Counted from the stretch's first letter, positions 8,265-17,211 are shown. The stretch is 64,000 nt of DNA from Archangium gephyra (GCA_003243425.1 QFQP01000010.1:62001-126000); one strand, 5' to 3'. The notes: generated from the letters alone by a model not told the origin. Numbers and translations: made by a program.

Positions 8265-11048
8265 ATGAAGACCGACTGCATCACCGACGACGAGATGGCG
8301 GCGTTCGCGCAGGGCTCCGCACACCCGCAGCGCATCACGTCGATTCAGGAGCACATCTCTTCCTGCGCCGAGTGCCGCACCGTCGCCGCCGAGCTGGCGC
8401 GCACCAGCGGCGCACGCCCCAGGCCCCGAGCCCTCGGCCGCTATGAGCTGCACGAGCCCGTCGGCGCCGGCGGCATGGGCACGGTGTTCTCGGCCTGGGA
8501 CCCCACGCTCAACCGCCAGGTCGCCGTGAAGCTGCTGCACGAAGCCGCCGTCGACGGGCACCGCGCCGAGCGCTTTCTGCTCGAGCGCCAGGTGCTGGCG
8601 AGCCTCGAGCACCCGCACATCGCGCGGCTGCTCGACGCGGGTGAAACCGAAGAGGGCCGGCCGTGGTTCGCGATGGACTTCGTCGACGGCAAGCCGCTCG
8701 ACCTCGCCTGCGACGAAGCGAAGTTGACCGTGCAGCAGCGCGTGGAGCTGATGTTGCCGGTGCTGCGCGCGGTGACCGCTGCGCACCAGCACCTCGTGGT
8801 GCACCGCGACCTGAAGCCCTCGAACATCCTCGTCGACAGGAGCGGCGCGCCGCGGCTGGTCGACTTCGGCATCGCGCGGCTGCTCGAAGGCGCCAGCGGG
8901 CTCACGCAGACCGGCATGACGCCCATGACGCCGGCCTACGCGTCGCCCGAGCAGGTGCGGCGGGAGCCGGCGGCGGTGACCACCGACGTCTATTCGCTGG
9001 GCGTGGTGCTCTACGAGTTGTTCACCGGCGTCTCGCCGTACGAAACGAAGGCCGGTGATGTCGAAGCGCTGCTCGGCGCGGTCACCGCGGGCGTCGTGAA
9101 GCCGCCGAGTGAAGCGGTGGTGCGCGCGTCCGACGTGCAGGTGGCCGCGCGTGGGGGCTCGCGCGAAGCGCTCCGCGCCACGTTGCAGGGCGACCTCGAC
9201 GCCATCGTGCTGATGGCGCTGCGCCGCGACCCCAGCGACCGCTACCAGTCGGTGCAGGCGCTGACCGACGACCTCACCGCCGCGCTCCAGGGCCGGCCCA
9301 CGCTGGCCCGCCGTGGAGACCGTGCGTACCGCGCGGCGCTCTTCGTTCGCCGCAATCGCGCGCTCGTGGCCGGCCTCAGCGCCGCCTTCGTCGCGTTGAC
9401 CGTGGGGCTGGTCGCCACCATCTGGCAGGCGCGGCGCGCCGAGGCCGAGCGTGACCTCGCGCGGTCGCGCTTCGAGCAGGTGCGGCAGCTCGCGAAGGCG
9501 GTGCTGTTCGACTACCACGACGGCATCGCCGACCTGCCCGGCTCGACCGCGTTGCGGCAGCGGCTGGTGAAAGACGCGCAGGGCTACCTCGCCGCGCTCG
9601 CCACCCAGGTCGAAGACGACGCCAGCCTGAAGCAGGAGCTGGCCACCTCGTACCTGAAGCTCGGTGACGTGCAGGGCGACCCCTTCGGCGCGAGCCTCGG
9701 TGACACCGCCGCGGCGAAGCGGAGCTACCTCGAGGGCCAACGGCTCGCCAGGGCCATCGTGGCGGCCGACCCGAGCAGCTTCGCGGGCCGTCGCGCCCTG
9801 GCCTCGAGCGCAGAGAAGCTCGCGGCCATCGAAGAGGTGACCGGCGATCTCGAAGAAGCGGTGAAGGGCTACCTGGAAGCCGTCGCCATCGACACGCAGC
9901 TGCTCGGCGAACGCCCCGATGACTTCGAGCAGATGACGGTGTTGGGCCGAGACGAGCTCGCGGCGGCGCAGACGCTGATGCAGCTGGGGAGGCTCGACGA
10001 TGCCGACACGCACCTGGCGCGCAGCCTCGCGCTGCGTCGAAAGGCCGCCGGGCACGGTGACGCGCTCAGCCGACGCGCGGTGGCTGCCGTACTCATCACC
10101 GTGACCGAGCTGCGCAGCGAACAGGGGCGCCTGCCGGAGGCCTTCGAGGCCGCCAACGAAGCGGCCTCGGTGTTCGAAGCGCTCTCGAAAGAGAAGCCCG
10201 ACGCCATCGAGTACCGGCGCGGCGTACAGCGCGCCCACGCGGTGCTGGCGACGCTCTTTCAGCTCACGCGCGACTTCGAACAGTCGCTCAAGCACTCGCG
10301 GCTGCAGGCCGACGAAGCGCTCGCAGTGCTGAAGCTCGACCCGGCCAACTCGGTGGCGCAGCGCGACGCGGTGGTGGGCCTCACCAACCTCGCCCAGATG
10401 CTCGAGAGCTCCGACCGGCACGCCGAGTCATGGGACTTCAGCGAGCAGGCGCTCGCACTTCAGAGGGACATTCTGGCCCGCGACGCAGCCAACGTGCAGT
10501 CGCTGCGCGACTACGCCTCAGTGCTGGGCGCCAGCGCCTACGCCGCGTTGACGCTCGGGAAAAGCGAGGTGGCCGAGGCGCGCGCGCGCGAGGTCATCGC
10601 CCTGACCTTCCCCCCGGGCGAAGACAACGTGGTCACCACCGAGACCCGCGCGTTCGCGTGGCACACGCTGTCGCTGGTGATGGTGCAGCGCGGCCGCTTC
10701 GACGAGGCCAGGCGCGCGGCCGTGCGCTACATCGAGCTGCTCGAGTCTCTCCTGCAGGCCGATGATTCGCAGCAGCGCATTCGCAACCGCGTCGCGCTCG
10801 CGGTGAACGCCCAGGCCGAAACCTGGGTGCGCGCGGCCGAAGCCTCGCACACGCGCGCCGACTGGCTGGCCGCCGATGAAGTGCTGAAGCGGGCCGTGGA
10901 GCTCTCGACGCCACTCGAAGCACAAGGCAAGGCGCTCGAGGCCCTCAAGAGCACCCGCGACGAGCGCGAAGCCCTGCGCAAACGCATCGACGCTGCGCTC
11001 GCGGGCAAGCCGCTGCCACCCATGGGCCCGATTCTCGCGGGTGAGTGA
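8265..11048 (+). CDS. Membrane Ser/Thr kinase, tandem paralogue
   Basis: A 927-residue paralogue of the preceding kinase with the same order: zinc-finger-like Cys5 and His30-x3-Cys34-x2-Cys37, kinase domain with GAGGMGTV, VAVK (Lys89), HRDLKPSN and DFG, a membrane helix (LVAGLSAAFVALTVGLVATIW), then a TPR-like C-terminus. The kinase domains are almost identical between the copies, while the C-terminal sensor parts have diverged clearly, suggesting different inputs with a conserved output. It begins 10 bp after the first kinase, so both are probably one operon. A short stub matching the same N-terminus follows 6 bp downstream. Confidence 0.92.
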   Translation: MKTDCITDDEMAAFAQGSAHPQRITSIQEHISSCAECRTVAAELARTSGARPRPRALGRYELHEPVGAGGMGTVFSAWDPTLNRQVAVKLLHEAAVDGHRAERFLLERQVLASLEHPHIARLLDAGETEEGRPWFAMDFVDGKPLDLACDEAKLTVQQRVELMLPVLRAVTAAHQHLVVHRDLKPSNILVDRSGAPRLVDFGIARLLEGASGLTQTGMTPMTPAYASPEQVRREPAAVTTDVYSLGVVLYELFTGVSPYETKAGDVEALLGAVTAGVVKPPSEAVVRASDVQVAARGGSREALRATLQGDLDAIVLMALRRDPSDRYQSVQALTDDLTAALQGRPTLARRGDRAYRAALFVRRNRALVAGLSAAFVALTVGLVATIWQARRAEAERDLARSRFEQVRQLAKAVLFDYHDGIADLPGSTALRQRLVKDAQGYLAALATQVEDDASLKQELATSYLKLGDVQGDPFGASLGDTAAAKRSYLEGQRLARAIVAADPSSFAGRRALASSAEKLAAIEEVTGDLEEAVKGYLEAVAIDTQLLGERPDDFEQMTVLGRDELAAAQTLMQLGRLDDADTHLARSLALRRKAAGHGDALSRRAVAAVLITVTELRSEQGRLPEAFEAANEAASVFEALSKEKPDAIEYRRGVQRAHAVLATLFQLTRDFEQSLKHSRLQADEALAVLKLDPANSVAQRDAVVGLTNLAQMLESSDRHAESWDFSEQALALQRDILARDAANVQSLRDYASVLGASAYAALTLGKSEVAEARAREVIALTFPPGEDNVVTTETRAFAWHTLSLVMVQRGRFDEARRAAVRYIELLESLLQADDSQQRIRNRVALAVNAQAETWVRAAEASHTRADWLAADEVLKRAVELSTPLEAQGKALEALKSTRDEREALRKRIDAALAGKPLPPMGPILAGE

Positions 11049-11053
11049 CACGC

Positions 11054-11150
11054 ATGAGCCGCGACTGCATCACCGACGACGAGCTGGCCGACCGGAGCGG
11101 GGCACGGCTCGGACGGCCGCACGGTCGCCTTCGGGGCCGCGCTGCCAGCT
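11054..11150 (+). pseudogene. Vestige of a third kinase N-terminus
   Basis: An ATG six bases after the second kinase opens MSRDCITDDELA, which matches the second kinase's opening (MKTDCITDDEMA); at DNA level the block gactgcatcaccgacgacga is shared. Homology then breaks, although ggccgcacggtcgcc about 60 bp on resembles the tgccgcaccgtcgcc that encodes the zinc-finger end in the intact copies. No kinase domain follows. The convergent sigma-factor gene ends just downstream. I read this as a truncated third tandem copy; the right limit is approximate. Confidence 0.6.
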
Positions 11151-11194
11151 CGAGACCTTCCGCGCGAAGTGCACCGCGGCGCTGCGGGTGAGGG

Positions 11195-11860
11195 TCAGAT
11201 CGTCAGCTTGTCGATGGACAGGCGGCTCTCGATGAGCCGCAGCACGCTGTCGACCTCCGCGGTCGTCAGCTTGAGCCGCGTCGACAACTGCGCGCGCGTC
11301 AGCTTGAGCACCGTGGCACGCGTCGCCGCGAGCCGGCGTGAAGCGGTGGGCACCGACCAGCCATAGAGGCGCCCCAGGTCGGCCAGGTGCAGACCGTCGA
11401 TGTAGAACAGCCGCAGCGCGGCGCGCTCGTCGGGCGGCAGCTCGGCCATGGCGTCGGCGAAGGCCAGCTTGAACTCCTGCCGGTAGCGCGACTTGAGCGC
11501 GGTGACTTCGGGGTCGTCGGCGCCGTCGGCCGCGTCGAAGACCACCTCGTCGCCCGACACCGGCTGCCGCGAATCAGCGCTGATGCGGTTGAGCGCCAGG
11601 CGCACGGTGACGGCCTGCACGTACCCCGCGAGCGGCCCCTGCCCCGCGTAGTCGGCCAGGCGCGGCGCACCGCCGTCGACGGGCACCAGCAGTCGCTCGC
11701 GCACCGCCTGCGCGACCTCGTGCGCGAAGTCGAGCGAGCCGAAGCGCCGCGCGGTGGCCAGCATCACCGGCGTGAAGGTGACCTCGAAGCGCGACAGCGC
11801 CTCCGCTTCGCCGCGAACGCAGCCCTTCGCCAACTCCAGGTCTTCCGAGAACGCGGGCAC
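11195..11860 (-). CDS. Sigma-70-family factor of the TIGR03001 (Gemmata/Myxococcus) type
   Basis: A 221-residue protein. I chose the GTG with GGGAG six bases upstream; a longer open frame exists but its extra N-terminus is not protein-like. The order fits the TIGR03001 group: EVAQAVRERLLV in region 2, LADYAGQGPLAGYVQAVTVRLALNRI, a helical linker YRQEFKLAFADAMAELPPDE, region 4 HTH LHLADLGRLYGWSVPTASRRL, and the group's typical end VLRLIESRLSIDKL. Such factors accompany zinc-finger kinases in myxobacteria, as here. It is convergent with the kinase operon and divergent from the MopE-like lipoprotein gene 78 bp away, which is a plausible target. Confidence 0.8.
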   Translation of the reverse strand: MPAFSEDLELAKGCVRGEAEALSRFEVTFTPVMLATARRFGSLDFAHEVAQAVRERLLVPVDGGAPRLADYAGQGPLAGYVQAVTVRLALNRISADSRQPVSGDEVVFDAADGADDPEVTALKSRYRQEFKLAFADAMAELPPDERAALRLFYIDGLHLADLGRLYGWSVPTASRRLAATRATVLKLTRAQLSTRLKLTTAEVDSVLRLIESRLSIDKLTI

Positions 11861-11938
11861 GAGAACTCCCAAGTACCTGTTTCGAGGCACGTTTAGCGAA
11901 TTGATGAAAACCCACAACGCGCCCCTTGTCGGGCGTGC

Positions 11939-14359
11939 GTGAGAAAACTCCTCCTTCTTCTGCCTGCGGCGCTGTGTGTGGTCTTCATCAACGCGTGTGG
12001 TCCGACGAACAGTTGCATGACGAACTCGGACTGTCCCGACGGCAAGAGCTGTCTGGGTGGCGAATGTCTCAGCACGGCGGCCACGCGCGACTGCTCCGAG
12101 GGCGACGAGCGCGCCTGCGGCAACGCGGCCGTCGGCGCCTGCAAGCAGGGCACGCAGCGCTGCGTGGAAGGCAAGTGGGAGACCACCTGCGCCGGCGAGG
12201 TGAAGCCCACGGCCGAGACGTGCAACCAGCTCGACGACGACTGTGACGGCCGGGTCGACGAAGAAGTCGAGCAGGCCTGGTACCCCGACGACGACCGGGA
12301 CGGCCACGGCGACGCGGCGGCCTCCGGCGTCATGGGCTGCACCGCGCCCCCGGGTCACGTGGCCAGCAACGACGACTGCAACGACGCGGTCGCGACGGTG
12401 TCTCCGTCGGCCGCCGAGAGCTGCAGCGGCGAGGTCGACGACGACTGCGACGGCACCGTCAACGAGGGCTGCGGCTGTGGCACGCCGGGCGCGTCGGTGC
12501 CGTGCTGCAGCGGCCGTGGCCAGCAGACCTGTGGCAGCAACGGCATGCTGGGCACCTGCTCGGTGAGCGCGACGACGGAGCGCTGCAACGCCGTCGACGA
12601 TGACTGTGACGGCCAGGTCGACGAGGGCAGCGCGCTGTGCAGCGGCGGTCAGGTCTGCAACGCGGGCTCGTGCGGCTGCGCGGCGGGCCAGGTGCTGTGC
12701 AACGGCGTGTGCAGCAGCGGTTCAGCGGAGACCTGTGACGGCCTCGACAACGACTGCAACGGCGCCATCGACGACGGCGCCGCGGCCCCGGTGAACGCCG
12801 ACGGCGGCGCGCTGGAGTTCACGGGTGGCGTGGCGTTCGCCGACGGTGGCTGCGCGGTGGGCGTGGGCGCGTGCGAGCGCTTCGGCGCCACCACCTGCAC
12901 CTCGGGCGGGCCCGCTTGCGGCGCGACGGCGGGCACCGCGGGCACCGAGAGCTGCAATGGCATCGACGACGACTGCGACGGCCTGGTCGACGACGGCAGC
13001 GCCATCTGCAGCGTGACCGGCCAGACGTGCACCGCCGGCGCCTGCGCGTGCCCCGCGGGCCAGGTGGTGTGCAGCGGCGCGTGCGTCACCACTTCGACCG
13101 AGGTGTGCGACGGCATCGACAACGACTGTGACGGCACCGTCGACGAGCAGCTCACCGTCGAGTGCTACGCCGATGCCGACAACGACCTCTACGCCGAGGG
13201 CACGACCCTCTCGAAGCAGTGCCCGGCCGGCAGCCGGACGCAGTTCGGGCTGTGCCCCCCGGGCTTCGTGGCGCCGAGCGCGTCGCTGGGCAGTGACTGC
13301 GACGGCAACAACGCCAACGCGTGGAGGAACGCGCAGGTGCGCTCCGACGCAGACGGTGACGGCATGTGCGCCAGCACCACCCTCAACCTGTGCATCGGCA
13401 CCGCGGCGCCCGCCGGCTACCGCATCGCGACCGACTGCCCGCTGCTGGCCGACTGCAACGACCGCAACGCCGCCGCGTCGCTCCTGGTCTCGGTGCGCCC
13501 CGACGCCGACAACGACGGCTCCTGCGCGCCCGGCCTGCCGCAGTTCGCCTGCGCCAGCGACACCACGCCGCCGGCGGGCATGAAGTTCCCGGCCCAGTGC
13601 GCCGCGACGGACGACTGCAACGACGGGGCGCCCAACGTGTTCCGCACCGTCAGCACCCGCGCAGACGCCGACGGTGACGGCTGGTGCACGGGCGCGGCGA
13701 CCGACGAGTGCATCGGCGCGCTGCCACCCGCCGGCCGCCGGGTCACGTCGGCGTGCGGCGGTGAAGACTGCTCCGACACCGACTCGCGGCGCACGCAGGC
13801 CACGCAGACCCGGAAAGACGCCGACAACGACGGCTACTGCGCGGCCACCGTCGAGGCGCTGTGCCTGGGCAACAGCCCGCCGCCGCCCGGCTACAAGCTG
13901 GTCGCGGCGTGCAACCAGAGCACCGCCGATTGCGACGAGAGCAACGCCAGCCTCTTCCGCACCGAGGCCGCGCGCCGTGACGGTGACAACGACGGCTGGT
14001 GCACCGGCGCGGTGGCGACCATGTGCATCGGCAACGGCGCCCAGGGAGGCTGGCGCGCGGCCTCGCAGTGCGCGGGCAACGACTGCTCCGACTACAACAG
14101 CGCGGCGACGTCGAGCTGCCAGCTCACCGGCCAGTACCGCACCTCGTACAGCAATCAGGCGTGCCCCAACGGCGAGCAGCTCAACAACGTCACGGTGCTG
14201 TCGTTCTGCCCCGCGGGCTTCACCGAGTGGAACCACCGCGTCGAGAAGGCCAGCGGCGGCGGCAACTGCTGGCTGGTCGATCGCGACACGGTTCGCCAGT
14301 CGTGCAACTTCCTCGAGGGCTCGTCGTGCCGCGTGGTGGGCGACTGCATCGCGCAATGA
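11939..14359 (+). CDS. MopE-like lipoprotein with two classes of acidic repeats
   Basis: An 806-residue protein. A GTG start gives MRKLLLLLPAALCVVFINAC, a lipoprotein signal with Cys20 lipidated. The first half has at least six copies of a metal-binding-type motif, C-N/D-x-L/I-D-D/N-D-C-D/N-G-x-V/I-D-E/D (for example TCNQLDDDCDGRVDEE and VCDGIDNDCDGTVDEQ), as in copper-binding MopE. The second half has about five copies of a different unit of roughly 50 residues, with D-A-D-G/N-D-G-x-C followed by C-x-G and PPxGxR. Cysteine is very frequent, so the protein is probably disulfide-rich and outside the cell. Metal binding is inferred from family knowledge. A strong terminator follows about 180 bp downstream. 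Confidence 0.85.
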   Translation: MRKLLLLLPAALCVVFINACGPTNSCMTNSDCPDGKSCLGGECLSTAATRDCSEGDERACGNAAVGACKQGTQRCVEGKWETTCAGEVKPTAETCNQLDDDCDGRVDEEVEQAWYPDDDRDGHGDAAASGVMGCTAPPGHVASNDDCNDAVATVSPSAAESCSGEVDDDCDGTVNEGCGCGTPGASVPCCSGRGQQTCGSNGMLGTCSVSATTERCNAVDDDCDGQVDEGSALCSGGQVCNAGSCGCAAGQVLCNGVCSSGSAETCDGLDNDCNGAIDDGAAAPVNADGGALEFTGGVAFADGGCAVGVGACERFGATTCTSGGPACGATAGTAGTESCNGIDDDCDGLVDDGSAICSVTGQTCTAGACACPAGQVVCSGACVTTSTEVCDGIDNDCDGTVDEQLTVECYADADNDLYAEGTTLSKQCPAGSRTQFGLCPPGFVAPSASLGSDCDGNNANAWRNAQVRSDADGDGMCASTTLNLCIGTAAPAGYRIATDCPLLADCNDRNAAASLLVSVRPDADNDGSCAPGLPQFACASDTTPPAGMKFPAQCAATDDCNDGAPNVFRTVSTRADADGDGWCTGAATDECIGALPPAGRRVTSACGGEDCSDTDSRRTQATQTRKDADNDGYCAATVEALCLGNSPPPPGYKLVAACNQSTADCDESNASLFRTEAARRDGDNDGWCTGAVATMCIGNGAQGGWRAASQCAGNDCSDYNSAATSSCQLTGQYRTSYSNQACPNGEQLNNVTVLSFCPAGFTEWNHRVEKASGGGNCWLVDRDTVRQSCNFLEGSSCRVVGDCIAQ

Positions 14360-14536
14360 CGTGAAGCGGTTTGCACCCCGAGCGGGCGCTCGTGCGGAGG
14401 TTCCCCTTTGTTCCTTCGCCCGCGCGGTTCGCCCGGGGTGCGCAGCACGGGCGTGGTGGGCGTGACGCGCGTGGAGCAGCCGACGGCCCCCGGGTCGGCA
14501 GCTTCACGGCGCGAGCAGGACGGGCGAGGTGGGTGT

Positions 14537-14579
14537 GGCGGCGGGGTTGCGGGAGGCGCAACGCCGCCGCCGCTTTTTT
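14537..14579 (+). terminator. Rho-independent terminator
   Basis: The 14-base arms GGCGGCGGGGTTGC and GCAACGCCGCCGCC pair with one mismatch around a 7-base loop and are followed by six T residues. It ends the MopE-like transcript, and its T-run abuts the stop codon of the convergent membrane-protein gene. Confidence 0.8.
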
Positions 14580-15196
14580 CAGAGGAACGAGGCGGCGAGC
14601 AGCGCGGCCTGAAACAGCACCTGCGGCACGTTGCACACGAAGGTGATGCGGTTGATGCGGCGGAACTTCGCGTCTTCTTCGCTGGCGAACCACACCGGGT
14701 CGTCACCGGTGGTCTTGCCTTCGACCGCGCGGAAGAAGAGCGCTGCGTACGCGGTCTCGACGATGAGCGAGAAGAGCAGCATCACCACCGTCGCCGGCGC
14801 CCAGAAGCCCCAGGCCGAATCGCTCGGCATGCCGAGGAACGACGCGAGCGCCAGCGCGGTGAGAATGCAGAACACGTCGTGCGCGATGCCCATGGGCGGG
14901 CGCCACGTCTTCGTCACGTGCAGCAGGTACAGCTCGAGGCCACCGCGCAGCCACATTGACAGCGCGTGCGCCCCGAAGATGACGCGGAAGCTCGAAGGCA
15001 GCGACGGCTCGAAGGCCAGCGCCGCGCACTCGAAGAGCCAGAACCAGATGCAGAAGAACAACCACAGCAACTTGGGGTTGCTGATGCGGCCGCCCTTGAA
15101 GGTCCCGGAGTTCTGCTTGCCGCGGAACCACGCCGCGGCGACGAGGCACAGCCCCAGCGCCGTGAGAATGACGACGCGGGGGCCGAGCGACAGCAC
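14579..15196 (-). CDS. Integral membrane protein, unknown function
   Basis: A 205-residue protein with about five hydrophobic helices (near residues 5-22, 42-62, 70-90, 105-122 and 132-155) and a soluble C-terminal tail. I do not recognise a family. It starts immediately after the stop of the OmpH-like gene on the same strand, so the two are probably one transcript; no functional link can be read from the sequence. Confidence 0.65.
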   Translation of the reverse strand: MLSLGPRVVILTALGLCLVAAAWFRGKQNSGTFKGGRISNPKLLWLFFCIWFWLFECAALAFEPSLPSSFRVIFGAHALSMWLRGGLELYLLHVTKTWRPPMGIAHDVFCILTALALASFLGMPSDSAWGFWAPATVVMLLFSLIVETAYAALFFRAVEGKTTGDDPVWFASEEDAKFRRINRITFVCNVPQVLFQAALLAASFL

Positions 15197-15754
15197 TTAC
15201 GGCTTGGCAGGAGCGGCGGGCGCGTCCTTCTTGGCGCCGCCAGCGGCCTTGTACTGCTGGTTGTACATGCGGATCAGCTCGTTGGTGAGGTCGAGCGACG
15301 GCGGCGCCCACGCGAGGCCGGAGCTCGAGCGGTCGAACACCATGGTGAGACCTTCACGCTGAGCAATCTGCCCGAGCAGCGTCTCGAGCTTGGGGAAGAT
15401 GGAGCCCAGCTCCTTGCGCTCCGACTCGGCGAGCTCGGTGCGGAGCTTCTCGGCCTTCTGCGCGAACTCGTAGGTCTTCTTCTGGAGCTCCATTTCCTTC
15501 GCGGAGGCGACCTTGTCGTCCATCGTGGGCTTCTGCTTGGTGTAGGCGTCGACCTCGGCCTGGAGCGCGGCCTTTTCCTTCTCGAAGGCCTTCTGCTTGC
15601 TGTCGGCGAGCGACTGCAGGCGGTTCTTGGCGGCCTTGCCCTCGTCGACTTCCTGCACGGCGCGCTGGATGTCGACGTACGCGGCCTTGAACTCAGCGGC
15701 GTGCGCGGCAGAGCCGACGAGCACGAGCGCGGAAACGACAGACTTGAACGACAT
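15197..15754 (-). CDS. OmpH/Skp-family periplasmic chaperone
   Basis: A 185-residue protein. I chose the ATG preceded by GGAGG ten bases upstream over one 20 codons earlier. MSFKSVVSALVLVGSAAHA is a signal peptide with an Ala-His-Ala cleavage site. The mature start AAYVDIQRAVQEVDEGKAAKNRLQS is the conserved OmpH opening, followed by a long charged coiled coil (about residues 45-125) and the closing beta segment with LTMVFDRSSSGLAW. Skp-type chaperones hold unfolded outer-membrane proteins in the periplasm. It is not next to bamA or lpxD here, so this may be a paralogue. A low-complexity Ala/Pro/Lys tail ends the protein. Confidence 0.87.
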   Translation of the reverse strand: MSFKSVVSALVLVGSAAHAAEFKAAYVDIQRAVQEVDEGKAAKNRLQSLADSKQKAFEKEKAALQAEVDAYTKQKPTMDDKVASAKEMELQKKTYEFAQKAEKLRTELAESERKELGSIFPKLETLLGQIAQREGLTMVFDRSSSGLAWAPPSLDLTNELIRMYNQQYKAAGGAKKDAPAAPAKP

Positions 15755-15918
15755 GTGATGCCTCCACTGAAGGGGGAGAGAGAAAAAGCGAGCGGCCCCT
15801 ATAGCTGCCTCCACACGGAATGAAAGCGTTCGTATTTCAGGGCGGAATTCCGAACGGGGGAGCGTGGTTACGGAAGCGTGGCTTGAGTCATGCGCGCGCG
15901 TCGTGCACGGTGCCGGGC

Positions 15919-16266
15919 GTGATCGCGACCTGGTTCGAGAAGACGCTGCCCGCGCTGTTGATCAGTCGCTTCGACGACTTCCTCGCGGTGGACGGTGCGA
16001 TTGCGTTCACGGTGGGCAAGCAGAGCTGGACGTTGTCGTTCGCCGACGTGGACGAGCCGGTGAAGGCAGGCGCTGCGAAGGACGCGACGTTGAGGCTGCA
16101 GTTCAGCGAGGCGGCGTTCGAGAAGTTCATCGAAGGCACGTTGGATGTTCCGGCAGCGGTGCGCGGTGGCGACGTGAAGGCGCGCGGTGACCTCGAGCTG
16201 TTCGCGACGCTGGCGACGTTGATGATGCCGCTGCAGCGCGACAACCTGGGCTGGGACGCGGGGTGA
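15919..16266 (+). CDS. SCP2 sterol-binding-like domain protein
   Basis: About 115 residues from the GTG chosen here (MIATWFEKTLPALL). Longer starts up to 99 bp upstream are open but add residues that look unrelated. The pattern FDDFLAVDGAIAFTVGKQSWTLSF, then DATLRLQFSEAAFEKFIEGTLD and KARGDLELFATLATL, follows the SCP2/lipid-binding fold, in which a small beta-sheet and helices form a hydrophobic pocket. The ligand is unknown. It is divergent from the OmpH gene and followed by a decayed gene. Confidence 0.6.
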   Translation: MIATWFEKTLPALLISRFDDFLAVDGAIAFTVGKQSWTLSFADVDEPVKAGAAKDATLRLQFSEAAFEKFIEGTLDVPAAVRGGDVKARGDLELFATLATLMMPLQRDNLGWDAG

Positions 16267-16361
16267 AGTTCGGCTTCTTGATGCTGGCGCGCACGCGACG
16301 GTGCTGCGTGTGCGTTGAGCCCGTTCCCGCTCGCGAGAGCACAACGCGTGAAGTGAGCTGA

Positions 16362-16959
16362 TCAGGCCGACGCTGCGAAGAGCACTCCATCGATTCGCTG
16401 CCGACGGGCACGTACACGGCGAACCTGCGCGACGAGTTCCTGCTGCGGCTCGCGGGCAGTGGCACCGCAGGTGACGGGCTGAAGGTCGACGCCACGCTGC
16501 ACAACCGCGGCATTCCGTACCGCGTGTCGCGACACTTCAACGTGTCGGCCAATGAAGACGGCAAGAAGGCCACGTTGACCATCGAGCCGGGCGTGAAGAT
16601 CAAGATGACGAAGGGTTTCGCGTTCAAGGTCGAGGCGTGGACCAATTCACGGCCTGCGGGCGGTGTGTTGCGCGCTCGGCACGGCTGATCAGCCCATCAT
16701 CTTCACGTCGGCCGAAGACGCGCCGGTCCCGGGTGACTGGCAGGGCCTGTGGTTAGGCGGCGTGATGTTGACCAACCGGCCGGCGAGTGGAACGGCGTTC
16801 GTCACCAACAGCACGTTCCGCAACCTCCTCGGGCACGGCGTGGTGGAAGGTTGGTTCTCCAAGGAAGCCGGTGAAGACATCGACTTCACGCCGACGAACA
16901 CCTTCGAGACCCTGAGCGGCTGCCCGGTTTCGTTTGTACGCAAGCCTGCGTGCTGGTGA
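16362..16959 (+). pseudogene. Decayed beta-helix-like secreted protein, frameshifted
   Basis: Two adjacent frames encode one broken protein. The first frame gives CEEHSIDSLPTGTYTANLRD through VKIKMTKGFAFKVEAWTN and ends at a stop near 16685. The second frame picks up at once with LGTADQPIIFTSAEDAPVPG and DWQGLWLGGVM. Together they match the common layout of parallel beta-helix proteins (VexGGxLxAxGTAxxPIxFTS). A 1-2 nt indel in the cgcgctcggc stretch explains the break. No signal peptide is left upstream, so the 5' end also appears lost. It ends at FVRKPACW. Confidence 0.7.
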
Positions 16960-17042
16960 CGGCGCGGCATCGACGGGGGCGGTACAGCTGGTTCGCGGAC
17001 TGATCAGCGCGAACCGTGCATCAGCACGCCTTCGAGCGCTGC

Positions 17043-17066
17043 GTGACTCGGTCACGAAGCTTCGTG
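17043..17066. repeat. Overlapping short palindromes
   Basis: GTGAC-tcg-GTCAC overlaps a perfect 14-base palindrome (CACGAAGCTTCGTG). They sit in the 252-bp gap between the beta-helix relic and the PLD gene, next to a further hairpin. They could be a protein-binding site or part of a structured 3' region; nothing else in the gap looks coding. Confidence 0.5.
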
Positions 17067-17072
17067 TCTATG

Positions 17073-17094
17073 AAAACCACAGCCCACTGTGGTT
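17073..17094 (-). terminator. Probable terminator of the PLD gene
   Basis: On the minus strand AACCACAG and CTGTGGTT pair perfectly around a TGGG loop and run into four T residues. It lies about 120 bp beyond the stop codon of the PLD-type gene. The T-run is short, so termination strength is uncertain. Confidence 0.5.
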
Positions 17095-17211
17095 CTGGTC
17101 ACCACGAACGGTTTCTTGCGAAGACATCGATTGGCCCGAAGTCGAGGGGCCAGCCGCGCGCCGAGCGCTCCAGTCGCGCAACCCGACGCCCTCGCCCCTC
17201 GAGGTGCTTCT

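Noticed and set aside
6200..10421. Very long minus-strand open frames opposite the two kinases (over 700 codons each)
   Set aside because: They are Arg/Gly/Ala/His-rich antisense shadows caused by GC-biased third positions; the plus-strand kinases have clear domains and starts.
11885..11900. GGCAC-like sequence upstream of the MopE gene as a sigma-54 promoter
   Set aside because: The spacing between the GG and GC elements is eight bases instead of the ten needed for a -24/-12 promoter.
11861..12358. N-terminal extension of the sigma factor by about 165 codons
   Set aside because: It runs antisense through the start of the MopE-like lipoprotein, and the GTG at 11860 has a good ribosome-binding site.
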